A stretch of DNA of 64,000 nt, taken from NCBI GenBank assembly GCA_012934845.2, contig WNNJ02003140.1, positions 1-64,000 of the forward strand, given 5' to 3'. The notes under the pieces were generated by a model that worked only from the letters and a program-made list of their open reading frames with translations, was not told where the DNA came from and made no database searches. Source of the stretch: Pomphorhynchus laevis. Lineage: Eukaryota; Acanthocephala; Palaeacanthocephala; Echinorhynchida; Pomphorhynchidae. Shown piece by piece: positions 34,380 to 45,779 of the stretch; position 1 is the stretch's first letter; every line of letters starts with the position of its first letter. The position numbers were made by a program, and so were the translations under genes.

Positions 34380-35430
34380 AATTAATATATTCTCACCATT
34401 GAAATTTTGATGACTATTTCTATTTTGCACGTTGCTTCAATCCTTTCTAGAAGCCAAAAGCAGTACGCTACATTTCAGTATTGGTGAACCTCATCAGCTA
34501 CTATTGCAATACCGACGTTTCACGTTTCGGTCCATAAAATATTGGCTAACAATTCAATTGAATGAAAGATTTTTCGTCTAACATTTTGCAAATTTAATTG
34601 AAATCATTTCTGATTTCAAATTAAATCAACGTTTGCAGGGAAAGGTTCTAACTTTAATTGGAAAACCTACCTATTTTAAAATTAATTGCTATTATCAAAC
34701 CAGTCATATATAGTTGGTTTTTTAATTTTAAGTTGATATACCTGTGCAGTCATTGTTACTATTAAAAATTTGATGACTATTTTACAATGCACGCTACTTT
34801 AATCCTATACTTATAAGCCAATAACAGTAATCCACATTTCAGTATTGGTGAACCTCATCAACTACTGATCTAATCCTACGTTTCACGTTTCGGGCCTTTT
34901 AATGCTGGCTGACGATCATTCGACTCGTCTGTCTTTTGAAATCATTTCTGATTTCAAATTAAATCAGCCTTGGTAGGGGAAGATCTACCTTTAATTTGAA
35001 TACGTACCTATATTTGCAATTAATTTTTATAATCAAACTAGTCATCGATAGTTTGCTTCCTAATTTTAAGTTAATTTAATTGTAAGGTCATTGTTACAAA
35101 TAATATTTTTGATGACAATGCACGTTGCTTTAATCCTATCCATAAGCCAACATCAGTACGCTACATTTCAGTATTTGTGGACCTCATCAGCTACTGATCT
35201 CGTACCTACGTTTCACGTTTCGATCATGTTAATGTTGACTGATGATCATTCGACTCGTCTGCTTTTATTGACAATTAGATTTAATTAAAAAGACTTTCTC
35301 TTATCACATTTTGCAAATTTAATTGAAATCATTTATGATTTAAAATTAAATCAGCGTTGGTAGGGAAATATGCTACCTATTTCTCCTAATGATTTTCTAT
35401 TATCAAAGTTTAGTAATCTATAGTTTGTTT
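34380..35430 (-). repeat. Tandem repeat of about 330-365 bp, hammerhead-like on minus strand
   Basis: About three diverged units. The phrase CATTTCAGTATT occurs at 34471 and 34835 and a variant at 35164 (steps 364 and 329). Each unit also has GAAATCATTTCTGATTTCAAA-like and ACGTTTCACGTTTCG words. On the minus strand units 1 and 3 read CUGAUGA (34497-34491; 35190-35184), 14 nt, then GAAA, then a short stem with a GUA triplet and CUG(C/A) that pairs partly with GUAG. Stem II would have only three weak pairs. Unit 2 has lost C3. It may be a decayed ribozyme satellite. Confidence 0.6.
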
Positions 35431-35439
35431 CATATATAT

Positions 35440-35940
35440 ATTCTCGTTGTTCAAATAATGTAATATCTCGTTATTCAAATTTTGAATATTGAAGTTAAAT
35501 GCTTATAGCATTTAACTCTTGATTACTTACATTCTGCTTGTTTGCGATTATTTCTTTCTCGCTAATACAAATTTTAGAAATATCACCACTTTTATCATCA
35601 GAGCATCTAATTGGTTCTATCAGCTTGTAGTATTTTTCGGTTCTAAACAAATAAAGCTGTTTAACAAAATACGCATATTAAGATGTTTCGAAATATAAGA
35701 GTTAAAACGTGACTAATGCAGAAAGCAATTGTTATCAATAAAATCGAATACAATGTGGCTCAGCTTTTTAGATTAGAGTTTTAAAAAAATATCTTTGTTA
35801 TATAAAATACAACGGAAATTTACGAATGCATTCTGATCAAGAATTTAGAGTTTAAAGCATACGATTAAATACTGTTCCATGCTGTGTGATGATGAGCGAA
35901 TTCTATTATTACTAGTAGTTAATAAACCATGATGAGTTAT
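35440..35940. other. Intergenic, no gene seen
   Basis: AT-rich DNA without recognisable motifs. Confidence 0.4.
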
Positions 35941-35949
35941 ATTTTGTAT

Positions 35950-36340
35950 AAAGGAATTGTAAGATTAAGTGTCAAGATCACATATGTTCATTTTCCAAGA
36001 AACTACTGCATCCACTTTATGCGTCGCTGATTGAGGCCTCAACAACTTCCATTTGGTCATCATCGTAAGGAATTCTTTGTACGTCGGTGCCGTGAATTTC
36101 CTCTTCTGTCTGTCTCCAGCATACATGCTGAATTTACCATTGAACAATAACGCTTAGACAATTCATGAGAAATAAACTTGGCGCTAATGCGCGGTGACCC
36201 GGCCAAGTCTGTTTTCCAAAATCCTGGAAAAACTTTGTGGCCAATGGACCAAATGCTTCAAGTATCTCAATAGCCAACGGCATAAATGAGTATTGAGTAT
36301 TGTCAATACAATCATGCTTGTGTGCTTTCATTTACTCGGC
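35950..36340 (-). pseudogene. Invertebrate retroelement C-terminal relic
   Basis: The minus strand reads YSFMPLAIEILEAFGPLATK followed by FFQDFGKQ and, after a degenerate stretch, SLFLMNCLSVIVQW. This 'F.P.A.E..G.FGP.A..F...LG ... FL.QR.S...Q' pattern is one I associate with the ends of polyproteins of certain invertebrate retroelements. The family is not certain. Frames change and stops occur. A second short open frame at 35965-36147 is probably its continuation. Confidence 0.35.
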
Positions 36341-36349
36341 TTCTGTCGA

Positions 36350-37880
36350 GAACATTCTGTGCCATCGGTGGCACGCGGAATATGGCTATTTGCCAGCGTG
36401 TTTGGGCAAGTAAAATTCCATACCAAGAACTTTCCACTCTCACATGGTATTAGAGACCCATCGTAGGCCTGTTTACAGTTTATTCGGCTAAAACAACTAG
36501 GATCTACATGATAGAGACGTCGGCGGATGTAAGTGCCATTTTGATTAGGTTATTAACCTATGCGTAGCGGGTGTGACGACTACTCGTCGAGAACAATTCA
36601 ATCCATATCTTCCGAAACTGTTGATTCGTGATCCTTAGCCGCATATCTGTGCTGAATAGATTGGGATACCCAGCCGTAAAGCGACCGCGATTGTCATGAT
36701 GTTTTCCAGACGAGCTCCAACCGCGGTATTGCCTGCAGAACTGCATCTAAATATGAAGAAAAAACTGCCTTCAGTCTTGCTATACTTATCTCATCTCTTA
36801 CGCTCCGAAGAAGGCTTTTGTGGCTTGCATTTAACAACGGTTGAGTCCAAAGTCTCTGTATGTGTGTTTGCAGTGGCTACAAACTATTGTAAATTTTCAA
36901 ATAATTTATTTTAAATTTAGATTTATAGCATTCTTTATTAAGTATTTACCTGGAATTAAGAAAAATGAGGAAAGCGTCATCATGGCTATAAGCTAAGCCC
37001 ATCAAACGTATGAATTTTGTTTAGCATCAAAATAAAAATTCTGCGGTGCAATTGCTACGAAATTGAAACCTAATAAGGAACCTATTAGGTGCCTCATTAT
37101 TTAACTATTTAAACCTAATGAGGCACCAGTAATAAGTAAATGTGAAGGAGCATTTAATATGTAATCTAGATGATTACCAGATATATAAAAGCGAAATAGC
37201 TAAGAAAAGTAATGGTATCAATCGAGCTGCATTTAAAGCCAATTAATGATGAAGTGGTGTTTAAATTTAAAGTTACAACATAGGATAACGACCTAAAAGT
37301 GGATGTTGTTTGGTACGGCCTTTATTGTGATATGGCGGTGCGGTCCTCGATGAAGATTTGCTTTTTCAGCTAGTTAGTTTATTACTACTCATCCTAAGAA
37401 TGAGCAATTTATTAAAGTAACACGTAATGAGAAAATTCAGCAAGTACGTTGAAATAATTGCATTATTTGAACTTGAAACTTCTACCCGATTATGATAGCA
37501 ATCAATGTCAGATTAGGGCAATCGGCGCAACGCATGTTCAAGCAAAAATGGAAAACTTTGCGCGAGCACACTACGTTGCTATATTAGCTACATTTAAAAT
37601 AATGTAGTTTTATTTAATTTAATTTTGAATAAAATATACAATTTATATATTTTTTTTAGAAATGATAGTTTTGTAAATGATAGTTTTATATATTTTTTAT
37701 TATACTGTGACTTTCATCAATAAATATACCTTTCAAAAATATACTCAATTAAATGAAAATATCTTTATTATTAATTTACAAACAAGATCAACTATCTTAG
37801 CTCTTTTTGGCTGTAGGGAGCCACACTTATTTACACACATAATCAATGAATATGTAGGTGTACTACTTCGTAGTACATAC
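36350..37880. other. Intergenic 3' flank of the cotransporter gene, no gene seen
   Basis: Mixed sequence. An inverted repeat at about 37076-37126 (acctaataagg / cctattaggt and ggtgcctcatta / taatgaggcacc) is visible. Nothing coding could be supported. Confidence 0.4.
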
Positions 37881-37884
37881 TTAT

Positions 37885-38119
37885 TCAAATTTTTGTGAGA
37901 TTAACTAAAAACAGGCTTCTATAAAGAAAACTGTTTCTGACTTTGTTAGAATAAACTTTATATTTGAAAAATTTATTATGACGTCTGCTGCATCGTATGC
38001 TTGGAATCTCGATAATTCTGATGTTACATAAATCGGCTATATTTCGAATACATTGAAGATTCGCTGCTTTCTTATTGATGATATTAGTCATTCTGATTTT
38101 AACCGATGCCAAGGTTGAT
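37885..38119 (-). CDS. NKCC: NKCC-type cotransporter, possible last exon (12)
   Basis: Starts after a TATGTAG acceptor, and its frame fits the phase-2 end of exon 11, giving 77 residues and a stop. The piece KIRMTNIINKKAANLQ lines up by type with the conserved (K/R)..RL.ELL...S...SL region before the NKCC C-terminus, and IIEIPSIR with the V.M.LP.PR block. The remainder does not look like the usual ending (PLYMAWLE...LTFYS). So the exon is supported by phase and weak similarity only. The C-terminus may have diverged, or the true last exon may have been missed. Confidence 0.42.
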
Positions 38120-38537
38120 CTACATATACGACAAGCCATGTTATTCACACGTTCGATTAATAATAACTAATGATAATAATAAATAGCTTTATTATTTGAT
38201 AAAATCAATATGAATTAAAATCAATTAAAATCAATATTCTAATCAACGCGTTATTCGAATGTAATTTATTTATGTGGCAAATGCGGACGGATCCACTTAC
38301 AGGTTCACTAAGAGTTTATTATTTAAACTCTTCATAAAATAAAAGATTAATGACTACTTATGATAACCAGATTAATTTTAATAGATTTAGTTATCGAAAG
38401 GTCAGCTATTCAGTGGGTTCATTAATAACGGATTCGTAATTGAGAGATTTCTAAAAGTTATAAGAAAGTCATAAAAATAAGATGAAATCCAAAACCAATT
38501 AAATTCCCTGTTTTATGACTCTTTTAGAAACACTTAC

Positions 38538-38624
38538 AGGTTTGAAGAAGGAGGATCGAAAATATCGGTAATAGTCTGTATGGATTGGTAAGGTATTCGA
38601 AATTCGTTAAGCATATGGGCCATT
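38538..38624 (-). CDS. NKCC: NKCC-type cotransporter, exon 11
   Basis: Acceptor AAATTTAG, donor CCT|GTAAGTG. It completes a Lys codon from exon 10 and encodes MAHMLNEFRIPYQSIQTITD, equivalent to the MA.LLSKFRI.Y.D...I.D block of the cytosolic C-terminal domain. The exon ends in phase 2. The 46-nt intron between exons 10 and 11 is very short. Confidence 0.85.
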
Positions 38625-38670
38625 CTAAATTTAAAGAGTAAATATAAAATATCAAACAAATATAATTTAC

Positions 38671-38779
38671 TTGTGATATGACATTTCTGAATCATTTAGG
38701 CATGGAATGAATATTCGTAATTGATGATCCCGCCATGATTTTCTGGTACTCAGTAGATATGGGAAAAGTATTGTTAGAC
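38671..38779 (-). CDS. NKCC: NKCC-type cotransporter, exon 10
   Basis: Acceptor GTATCTGCAG. With the G left over from exon 9 it gives GLTILFPYLLSTRKSW and DHQLRIFIP, matching GLTLLLPYI...R..W...KLRVF of NKCC proteins. Donor ACAA|GTAAAT in phase 2. The position of the intron inside DDGG|LT is clear because both sides are highly conserved. Confidence 0.93.
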
Positions 38780-38934
38780 CTGCAGATACAATAGCCAAAT
38801 GATAGAAACTAAGAAGTAAATAAAAAATTATTTTACAATAAAAAATTTGTTTCGTTCATATTATTCAATTAAATCTGTCTGAATTAACGTTCTGTAATTT
38901 ACTTCTATAATTTAAATTTATAATATTTTTCGTA

Positions 38935-39440
38935 TTTTAATAATATAATATTAATAAGAAAGAATTTAAAATCAACTTTTTTAATTAACACGAACAGAAA
39001 AGTATAAACTTGCATGCTTCTTTACAACCTTCATCGGAAGCTAAACCCGGAATGCGCCCACCACAGACGCCTTGCCCCAATTGGGCATTTCGACCTTGGT
39101 CTACTCATCACTACAAAGTGGTCTCATCAGAGTAGTCCTGAGCTACACAACTTCTACAGTACTTAATCATCAGAAAACCTCTAAAAGGAATTCACTAAGC
39201 GCACGCTCCTCCACCGGTGATCAACCTTAGTGACTTCCTTTCAGAGGTTTACTGAGGAGTTAGTACTGTAGAAGTTGTGTAGCTACAGGGCCACACTGAT
39301 GATATTACCCTGTAGTGATGAGTAAACTAAGGTTAAAACGCCCCATTGGGGCTAGGCGTCTGTGGTAGGCGCATTCTGGGTTAAGCTTGCCGACAAAGGT
39401 TGTAAAAAAGCACGCAGGTTTATATTTTCCTGATCGTGCG
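38935..39440. repeat. Fold-back element 1 with hammerhead-like core in its left arm
   Basis: Arms of about 200-240 bp face each other around a short centre with TTCACTAAG / CTTAGTGA. The outer arm carries AGTATAAACTTGCATGC and its complement, the inner arm AAACCTCT..AA and TTTCAGAGGTTT. A second copy is at 51370-51910. It lies between exons 10 and 9 of the cotransporter gene. Minus strand of the left arm: CUGAUGA 39130-39124, GACC...GGUC stem II, GAAA 39091-39088, stem III AUGCC/GGCGU, then GUC|UGUGG (cut after 39066). Stem I is imperfect. The right-arm core has lost G12. Confidence 0.8.
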
Positions 39441-39777
39441 TAATACTAAAAAATAAAGTCAATTCTTTCAGATTTACAACGTGGTATTTCATATTATAAG
39501 TCTTCTTCTTTTTCTTCAGCGTTTGTTCCGCTTCGCTACGCAGTCCGCATTTTTTGTCTCCATTTGGTTTTGTTTCTCCATTTGATTTTGGTATGTGGCC
39601 GTACCATTGTAGTCGCCTTTCGCGAATTTTATTGAGACATCATTTCATAATGTTGATGATACGGTTTTGCTGTACGACTGGCTTGTCACGAAGTCTATCG
39701 CCAACCCACCTCCTTTCTCAGCACGTGTTTGGAAGTTGCCATGACGGAGTTCATCTTATAATTATAATTAATTATTT

Positions 39778-40260
39778 TTATTACTAAAGAGCATTATTTC
39801 AACCTCAGGCGGCATTGGTATGAGCGCACGACATGTAATTCAACAAATCGCTAGACTACAATCGATGAACTCAAGTACAAAACATACGATAAAAAAACGT
39901 AAAAAACATCAAGAGATCACGAAGTCAAGCTTTAGGCGTTCTTTGAATTGCACAACAGAGAGCTGTTGATTACACCAGGTGATAATCCATTCCATCGTTT
40001 ACAGACGCGATCCATCACTGTCGTGCAATTTGTTCGAAGCTTTGAGCGATGTTTCAACTACGATAGCTTTTTTACAAAGATATTCCAAATTGCATAATGG
40101 TGAATCGATATTAGGTCGATTCTTTGAACGCTTAAGGCGTTTAAAGAACGCCTTAAGCTTGACCTCGTGAACTCTTGATGTTTTTTACGTTTTTTTTCTG
40201 TTGTTTTTAATCGATGTGATGCTTCCTTACGAGCTTCAGCTCCCTTAAAAGTCGACATAT
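39778..40260. repeat. Inverted duplication of a short basic coding-like segment
   Basis: 39893-39950 (plus) and 40131-40201 (minus) share about 60 nt. Both read KKRKKHQE(I/F)T(K/R)SS and then (F/L)RRSLN in their own strand, and both are preceded by a serine/arginine-rich stretch. The codons rather than all bases are kept, which suggests an old duplicated coding fragment, perhaps from a mobile element. I do not recognise the protein. Confidence 0.5.
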
Positions 40261-40350
40261 AATAATAACTTTAAATAAAGTTTTTAACTTGAAAAAGTGC
40301 CTTTAAAATTTTAAATCTAATTTATTAATTCCTGTTGTTTATTCCGTAAA

Positions 40351-41360
40351 ATGTTTCATCTAATAGTTTGGATGTACTTTAAAATCCATGTTGTTTGTTT
40401 TCATCGCATTTGTATTGTTTATCGTAGTGCTCGATCAAAAACACCACTCATCATCAAGTCGTTTAAACATCACTGTTCCGGCGATGTGGATACCTTAATC
40501 TGCGGAGATCTTAACACTCCAAATATCGATTGGGTCTCTTATACCGCGATCCAGGGGTGTGATGAAGAATCATCAGCCCTACTTAATGTATTCAATGAGC
40601 TCACACTCTGTCAGCTTGTCCATTGTAATACTCGTATCCGTAATAAAAGTCATTCCCTGCTAGATTTATGCCTATGTACCAATGATTCTGTCATTGAGTC
40701 ATTAAGTTGCGGTCCGCCATTAGGCTCCAGCGATCACTGCACTTTACGTATCATCCTACCTGGTCATATTTCGCGTCTGGTCAATTTAAAAAAAAGATTG
40801 GTGTTATGAATGCGGATTACGATACAATTAATAAAATGCTGAGCCTAGTAAGATAGCCTTGTGCTAGAACAGTTGGTGTTCATGTGGCCTGGTCGTTCCT
40901 CCACACAACATTTATTAATCTACTTCACGCCTTTACCCTCGCGTAACACGTAAACCACCATCCTCCAAACCCAAATGGTTTGACAGTGAGTTGAAGCGAG
41001 TTGTCAGAGAAGGTGATCATGCATTCCTAATATTTAAGCGTGGACTCGGATCCTTCAGATTTTATACTGCCATTCGCAACAGGGTTACTTATCTTAAACG
41101 TCAGAAGAAGCATCAATTCATTACTGCCATATGTACCTTGTCTCATGTTGATCAAAAGATACTGTTTCAACTACTTAGCAACCGTAAGGGAGTATCGTCG
41201 TCAATCAACTGTCTGGTTGATGGTGATCGAAAATCGGTTTCTCCTCTTTCCATTGCCAATATCCTTGTCAAGAACTTTTGTCTCACTCGCAATCGATTTT
41301 CCATATGTGACTATAACATTACGATAGTAATGTTATTTGAGTTTTTTACTACAACATGAA
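40351..41360 (+). pseudogene. LINE endonuclease and EN-RT linker relic
   Basis: Plus-strand pieces of an APE-type endonuclease: LICGDLNTPNIDW (GDFN active-site box), then NVFNELTLCQLVHCNTR, LLDLCLCTND and LGSSDHCTL (the SDH catalytic box), all in the usual order within 40351-40809. The linker to the RT follows (40991-41359: WFDSELKR, RNRVTYLKRQKK, NCLVDGD). The layout matches the CR1/L2/Jockey type. No RT follows, and the frame breaks between the pieces. It lies in the intron between exons 10 and 9 of the cotransporter gene. Confidence 0.65.
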
Positions 41361-41399
41361 ATTGCAAAGCCTGTTTATACATTGTGTGCTCTATCCTTG

Positions 41400-42936
41400 A
41401 ATGCAATCGATTTTAGCTTACATATATGAGGTGAATATATTTCAACACTTTGCTTAATTAAGTGTCAGCGAGAGTACCGAATTTGCTCTCGAGTACAATG
41501 AAAATAGAAAGAGAGCTAAATGCAAAGAATGACTAGAGAAAATCGAAAGGGCCAAATTTAGATGTTGATATTTTTAACAATCGGTGGCATTACTAAAGAT
41601 GCAATTCGTGAATTAAGAAAATTGTAATCTCGAATTGCCGATGGTTCTAACAGATATGATGGAAAATATGTAAATACTCCCGTGATCTTGAAAAAATAAA
41701 GTTCCTTTGAACTTAGCCGAAACCTATCCGCGTGACTGGGATCCGTACGATCAGTTGAACCTATTTGCGAGTAACTGAAACTGGTCGTTTCCGTTTTTCA
41801 TTTTGCATAAAATAAACGTTCTATAAAATAAACGTTTCATACTCAAGATATGCATGATTTTAAATATGTTTGAGTATAAACTACAAGACAACTGAGAATT
41901 TGCTAATATTTCGCTATTAAAGGATCAATTTAGTCATGAGACAATTCGATTTATACTTATGCAATCGGGTAAAGGGGTTCAATTTGTTATTTTCAAAACT
42001 AATTGAATAACTTATTACCTGATAAATTGATGAAGATTAATCATTGATAAGATTAATCATAAATAAGATTATTAATCGATAAGATTAATTATTTATAAAA
42101 TAAACTGTTGATAATATTGATTACTGATAAGATTATTTATAACCGATGAGATTTATTATCGAAAAAATGTTTTATCCATAAAATGGATTACTTATAAAAT
42201 TGATCATTTAAAAGATTAATTTTTATACGACTAAAATAAACGCAAACCATTTTTGCAGTTTTTACTAAATCATAAAACAAATTATTATATTGAAATTGTG
42301 AATTAAAATATTTAAATTTTGATTATATTAAATTATTTGATTGTGATATTTTTTAATTATTTTGCTTATTATTTTGATTGGAGCAAACAATCACAATTTA
42401 ATTGAATATTGATGAAGTTAGATTAACATTAAAAAATTTCAATTTAATTTAAATATATTTACAGATTTAGTTTTAATGTAAAATAAAATGCATGTTTAAA
42501 ACTTCTATTTATTTCAAATTTGAAGAGAATATTTCAAGTGTTCACTCAAAATTTAATTGTGTACGCTTTCTCACATACTTTATCCAATAAGGTAAAAATA
42601 CTACGAATTAAATAGGACGGAAATAATAATTAAACACTAACAATTTTCTGCAGTTTTAAAAACACTAAATTAATCACATTTAATCAAAGGGCTATTAGTA
42701 AATTTAGAAATTTAGCTTTTAATTAATTGCTGATATGTCATTAGTTTCAATAACTATTAGGGATCACCAGATGGAACTACCAAACTATTGTTTTCTGGCT
42801 TCTGCTCCTCGTTCAATATGGTCAAATATAATTTTAATAATTTGGTTGATTATAAAATTGAAGAATAACTTAATTCAAAAATTTCCTTACGGAAATCAAA
42901 TATTAATAAAGTTTTGCATATATTGTATCGACAAAC
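41400..42936. other. Intronic AT-rich DNA, no exon seen
   Basis: Intron 9 of the cotransporter gene on the minus strand. Many short GATTAAT-type repeats occur at 42040-42240. No further exon is needed, because exons 9 and 10 join in phase inside a conserved motif. Confidence 0.5.
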
Positions 42937-43101
42937 CTCCGTCATCGAATAGCCACCAAATGTCAATGAATTGTTCAGGTCGAGAAATTTTCAGTGAAAT
43001 TTCATTTGTATTGATATGTTGAGATGATTGTGTATACGATATATCGTCACTATTTTCGTAAACAGTCTGTATAACATCAACGTCTGCCTCATCCTCTTCG
43101 T
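42937..43101 (-). CDS. NKCC: NKCC-type cotransporter, exon 9
   Basis: Acceptor CCTATTTAG, donor GGAG|GTTTGT (phase 1). It begins with a strongly acidic run (DEEDEADVDV), a serine-rich linker, and then ISRPEQFIDIWWLFDDGG, the hallmark IDVWWLFDDGG motif of NKCC/NCC-group SLC12 proteins. This motif is the single best identifier of the gene. A plus-strand open frame over 42735-43022 is only its shadow. Confidence 0.95.
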
Positions 43102-43222
43102 CTAAATAGGTATCACATTAAAATTTACGAAATTTATTATAATATTCCATTATTTAAGATGATCAAATTAAACGTTTAGTTTTTTGACGATCAAATATAA
43201 GCAGAGATGTAAAGCAATATAC

Positions 43223-43311
43223 CAATCTGAATTAGCTCTTCATTGCTGTCTGTTTCATATTGACCTGTCAAACGAGCAATGACAATACCCATCGACATGT
43301 CTAATGCATCA
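43223..43311 (-). CDS. NKCC: NKCC-type cotransporter, exon 8
   Basis: Acceptor TATTTTTAG, donor GATTG|GTATAT. It encodes DALDMSMGIVIARLTGQY and an acidic tail, corresponding to the D.....GI...R......D... segment after the GFK block of the NKCC C-terminal domain. Phase 2 in, phase 1 out. Confidence 0.9.
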
Positions 43312-43319
43312 CTAAAAAT

Positions 43320-44660
43320 AAAAATTTTAATACTAGATTATATTTAATAGTTAAAAATAATTTAAAGTAATATGCAATTATATTTAAAAGTTAAATGTAA
43401 TTTCTAGCAATAGACGATTAAGAAAATACAGAAAATTCACATTATCAATTATGGAATAACCTATATTGATTAAGTAATAAAGACTTGATGTTGATTATGA
43501 ATCTTTGATTCAAAACTTGTTTTATCCTCTGGAAAACTAACACAAGCAAATTAAAACATTAAATTAAATCAATATCAATGTCGATTAACTTGTAGTATAC
43601 CTAAAGGTTGCTAAACCCGTAAGTGATTATGCTACTCTTTTATAAACTTCATCAAAAAGACGAACAAGGTCCTCACAAAGCCATTATCAATTCTATTAAT
43701 GGTAAGATTGAACCTTATAAAACCTTTATAAAGGTAGGATTGAACGATACATCGATTCGCTGTGGGCAAGTCATTAAACTCGTCGTTTTGTTTTATCACT
43801 TTTATTGATTTAATCAATTTTATGTTGGAAGTTGACATGGATATCAAGAGTGATATTAAAATCATCTGATGAAAAATTGGCAAAATGATTGGTTTTATAA
43901 TTTTTATAATTACTGACAAAAGGATTAATTTTGTCAATCATTGTGCTAATTTAAATTATTTAAATGTTTATTATGTTATAATATAATGTTAATAAGATAA
44001 TATTTTAAAATATTTTTAATATTTTAATTATGTTATAAAATAATATTTAAATTTATTATAACAAATTCATAATATACAAAATTATTTATTTAATTTGATT
44101 AGTTCAACTAGTTTAATTACAACATAATGACAAACGGTGCCCTTGACAATCGTTTATTATCGGCGTAGCCATGAATGATATTGATACATATGTCTAGCTC
44201 CGATTTAGTAAAATATTGTTGTGTATAACTGTTATCTACTGATGACAAAAGTCCATGGCGTCAACATGTCCATCAAACTTTGTTGTTGTTTTTTATTTTG
44301 TACTTTTATCTCTCTAAAAGGACATCATTTTTATAATAGAACTGAATACAATCTTGCTTTTTCGTGTCAAAAACATTTTTTTGTCAAATATTAAGTATTT
44401 TCTGTTAAAAATATTTGTTTTTAAAAAGTTGCCTTATCTACACATTTATGTAAATAATTTACCGTCAACGTTTGAACGTAGATATTTGAATTAAGCAAAA
44501 TATTCCTTAAAATGATCACTTTCCTCATCTATTTCACAATATATATTGTGGATATATTCCACAATCTTCGTTAGTGGAATATAATCTTATGTATTTAATC
44601 TGATAACACAATAATCTAATACAAGAAATTACTAATGCATAATTTAAAATAATTAAACTA
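43320..44660. other. Intron 7, AT-rich, no exon seen
   Basis: An inverted pair of short matches around 43640-43830 (phrases such as ATTATCAATTCTATTAATGG and AACCTTATAAAACC) gives overlapping open frames on both strands. These are not supported as genes. Confidence 0.45.
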
Positions 44661-44662
44661 AC

Positions 44663-44769
44663 CGAATAATTTCAAAATATTCAGTTGTTAATTTTGTTTC
44701 AGGAAGCATCCAATCCTTTTTAAATCCCATCACGAGAATATTCGGTTTGACAACCCCGAACCCGGAACA
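44663..44769 (-). CDS. NKCC: NKCC-type cotransporter, exon 7
   Basis: Acceptor TGCATTTAG, donor ATTCG|GTTAGT (phase 2). It reads SGFGVVKPNILVMGFKKDW and then LTTEYFEIIR, matching SGLG.MKPN.LV.GFK..W....... of the family. It joins exon 6 exactly at the conserved LMQ|ASG-type junction, here LMQ|CSG. Confidence 0.94.
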
Positions 44770-45779
44770 CTAAATGCAACAATCAGTTTATTAAATGAAT
44801 GAAAATATGTGTTCTAATCAAATTTAATCAATTTTAATGTAACCGTCGAAGAAGTATTGGCACGTTTTATCCAATTTTAATGTATATACGAGAGTAAACT
44901 CCACACCATTACGTTCCATGTTACTCAAATTTAGTTTTTCATGGGTTTCGTTCATAATTCAAGGATTGCTCTAGGAATGCATTTATTCTACCCAATGTTT
45001 CACCATATTTTAAGCTTATCAAACATTCAACGTCGTTTCAACAAAGAAATTTAAACTAAACTTCATAGATAATAAACATATTAACACCAGTAATTAATAA
45101 CACCAATTAATTTTCAATCAATTTATAATATCAACCAATTAACTTTGCAATGCAGATGCGCAATGGTTCTCTTTCAGTTACAAATTAATTTTTCAGAGTA
45201 ATAGTGGTGAAAAACTAGATGCGCATGGACAAAATCCAATCAAATGATAAAATAACAATATTATAATATTAATTATAATATTATTTCGGTTCAGATTATT
45301 TGATCAACTAGTCAAGAAATCTGTTGTTTCTCGAAAATCATTTCATTTATTTCCCAAAATAAATTAATGTTTATTAAATTATTGAATCAATAATATTAAA
45401 TTATTGTTAAATTATACTTTAGGCACCATTTACACACATCAGAATATAGAAATATTAGTTTCTATAAACAGCCTTTCTGAAATGCATGCCTACGGAATTA
45501 TAAAAAAAGTCAAATGTCAACAACAAAAATAAATTAGTACTTCAAAACGTTTTAAAATTTATGTCAATGCGATTCTTAGCAAATGAAGCGTTCAAGAACG
45601 TACGAAAGTGATTCTTGATTTTTTATAAATCAAAAATCCCTTGATTTAAAAGTCCCTTTTTTAATAGTAAATAGAACAAATCATCCTAATTACGAAATAG
45701 GATTTTAGTTTGACATTTTTGTTTGTTTTGTAAATGTAATATTTAGTTATTTGATACATATTAAAATTAAATATTAAAA

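Noticed and set aside
38380-38450. Possible cotransporter exon after the acceptor at 38450 (KSLNYESVINEP in one frame)
   Set aside because: The frame with family resemblance does not fit the phase of exon 11, and both frames end quickly. The exon at 38119 fits better.
42735-43022. 95-codon plus-strand open frame
   Set aside because: It is antisense to cotransporter exon 9, which has strong motif support.
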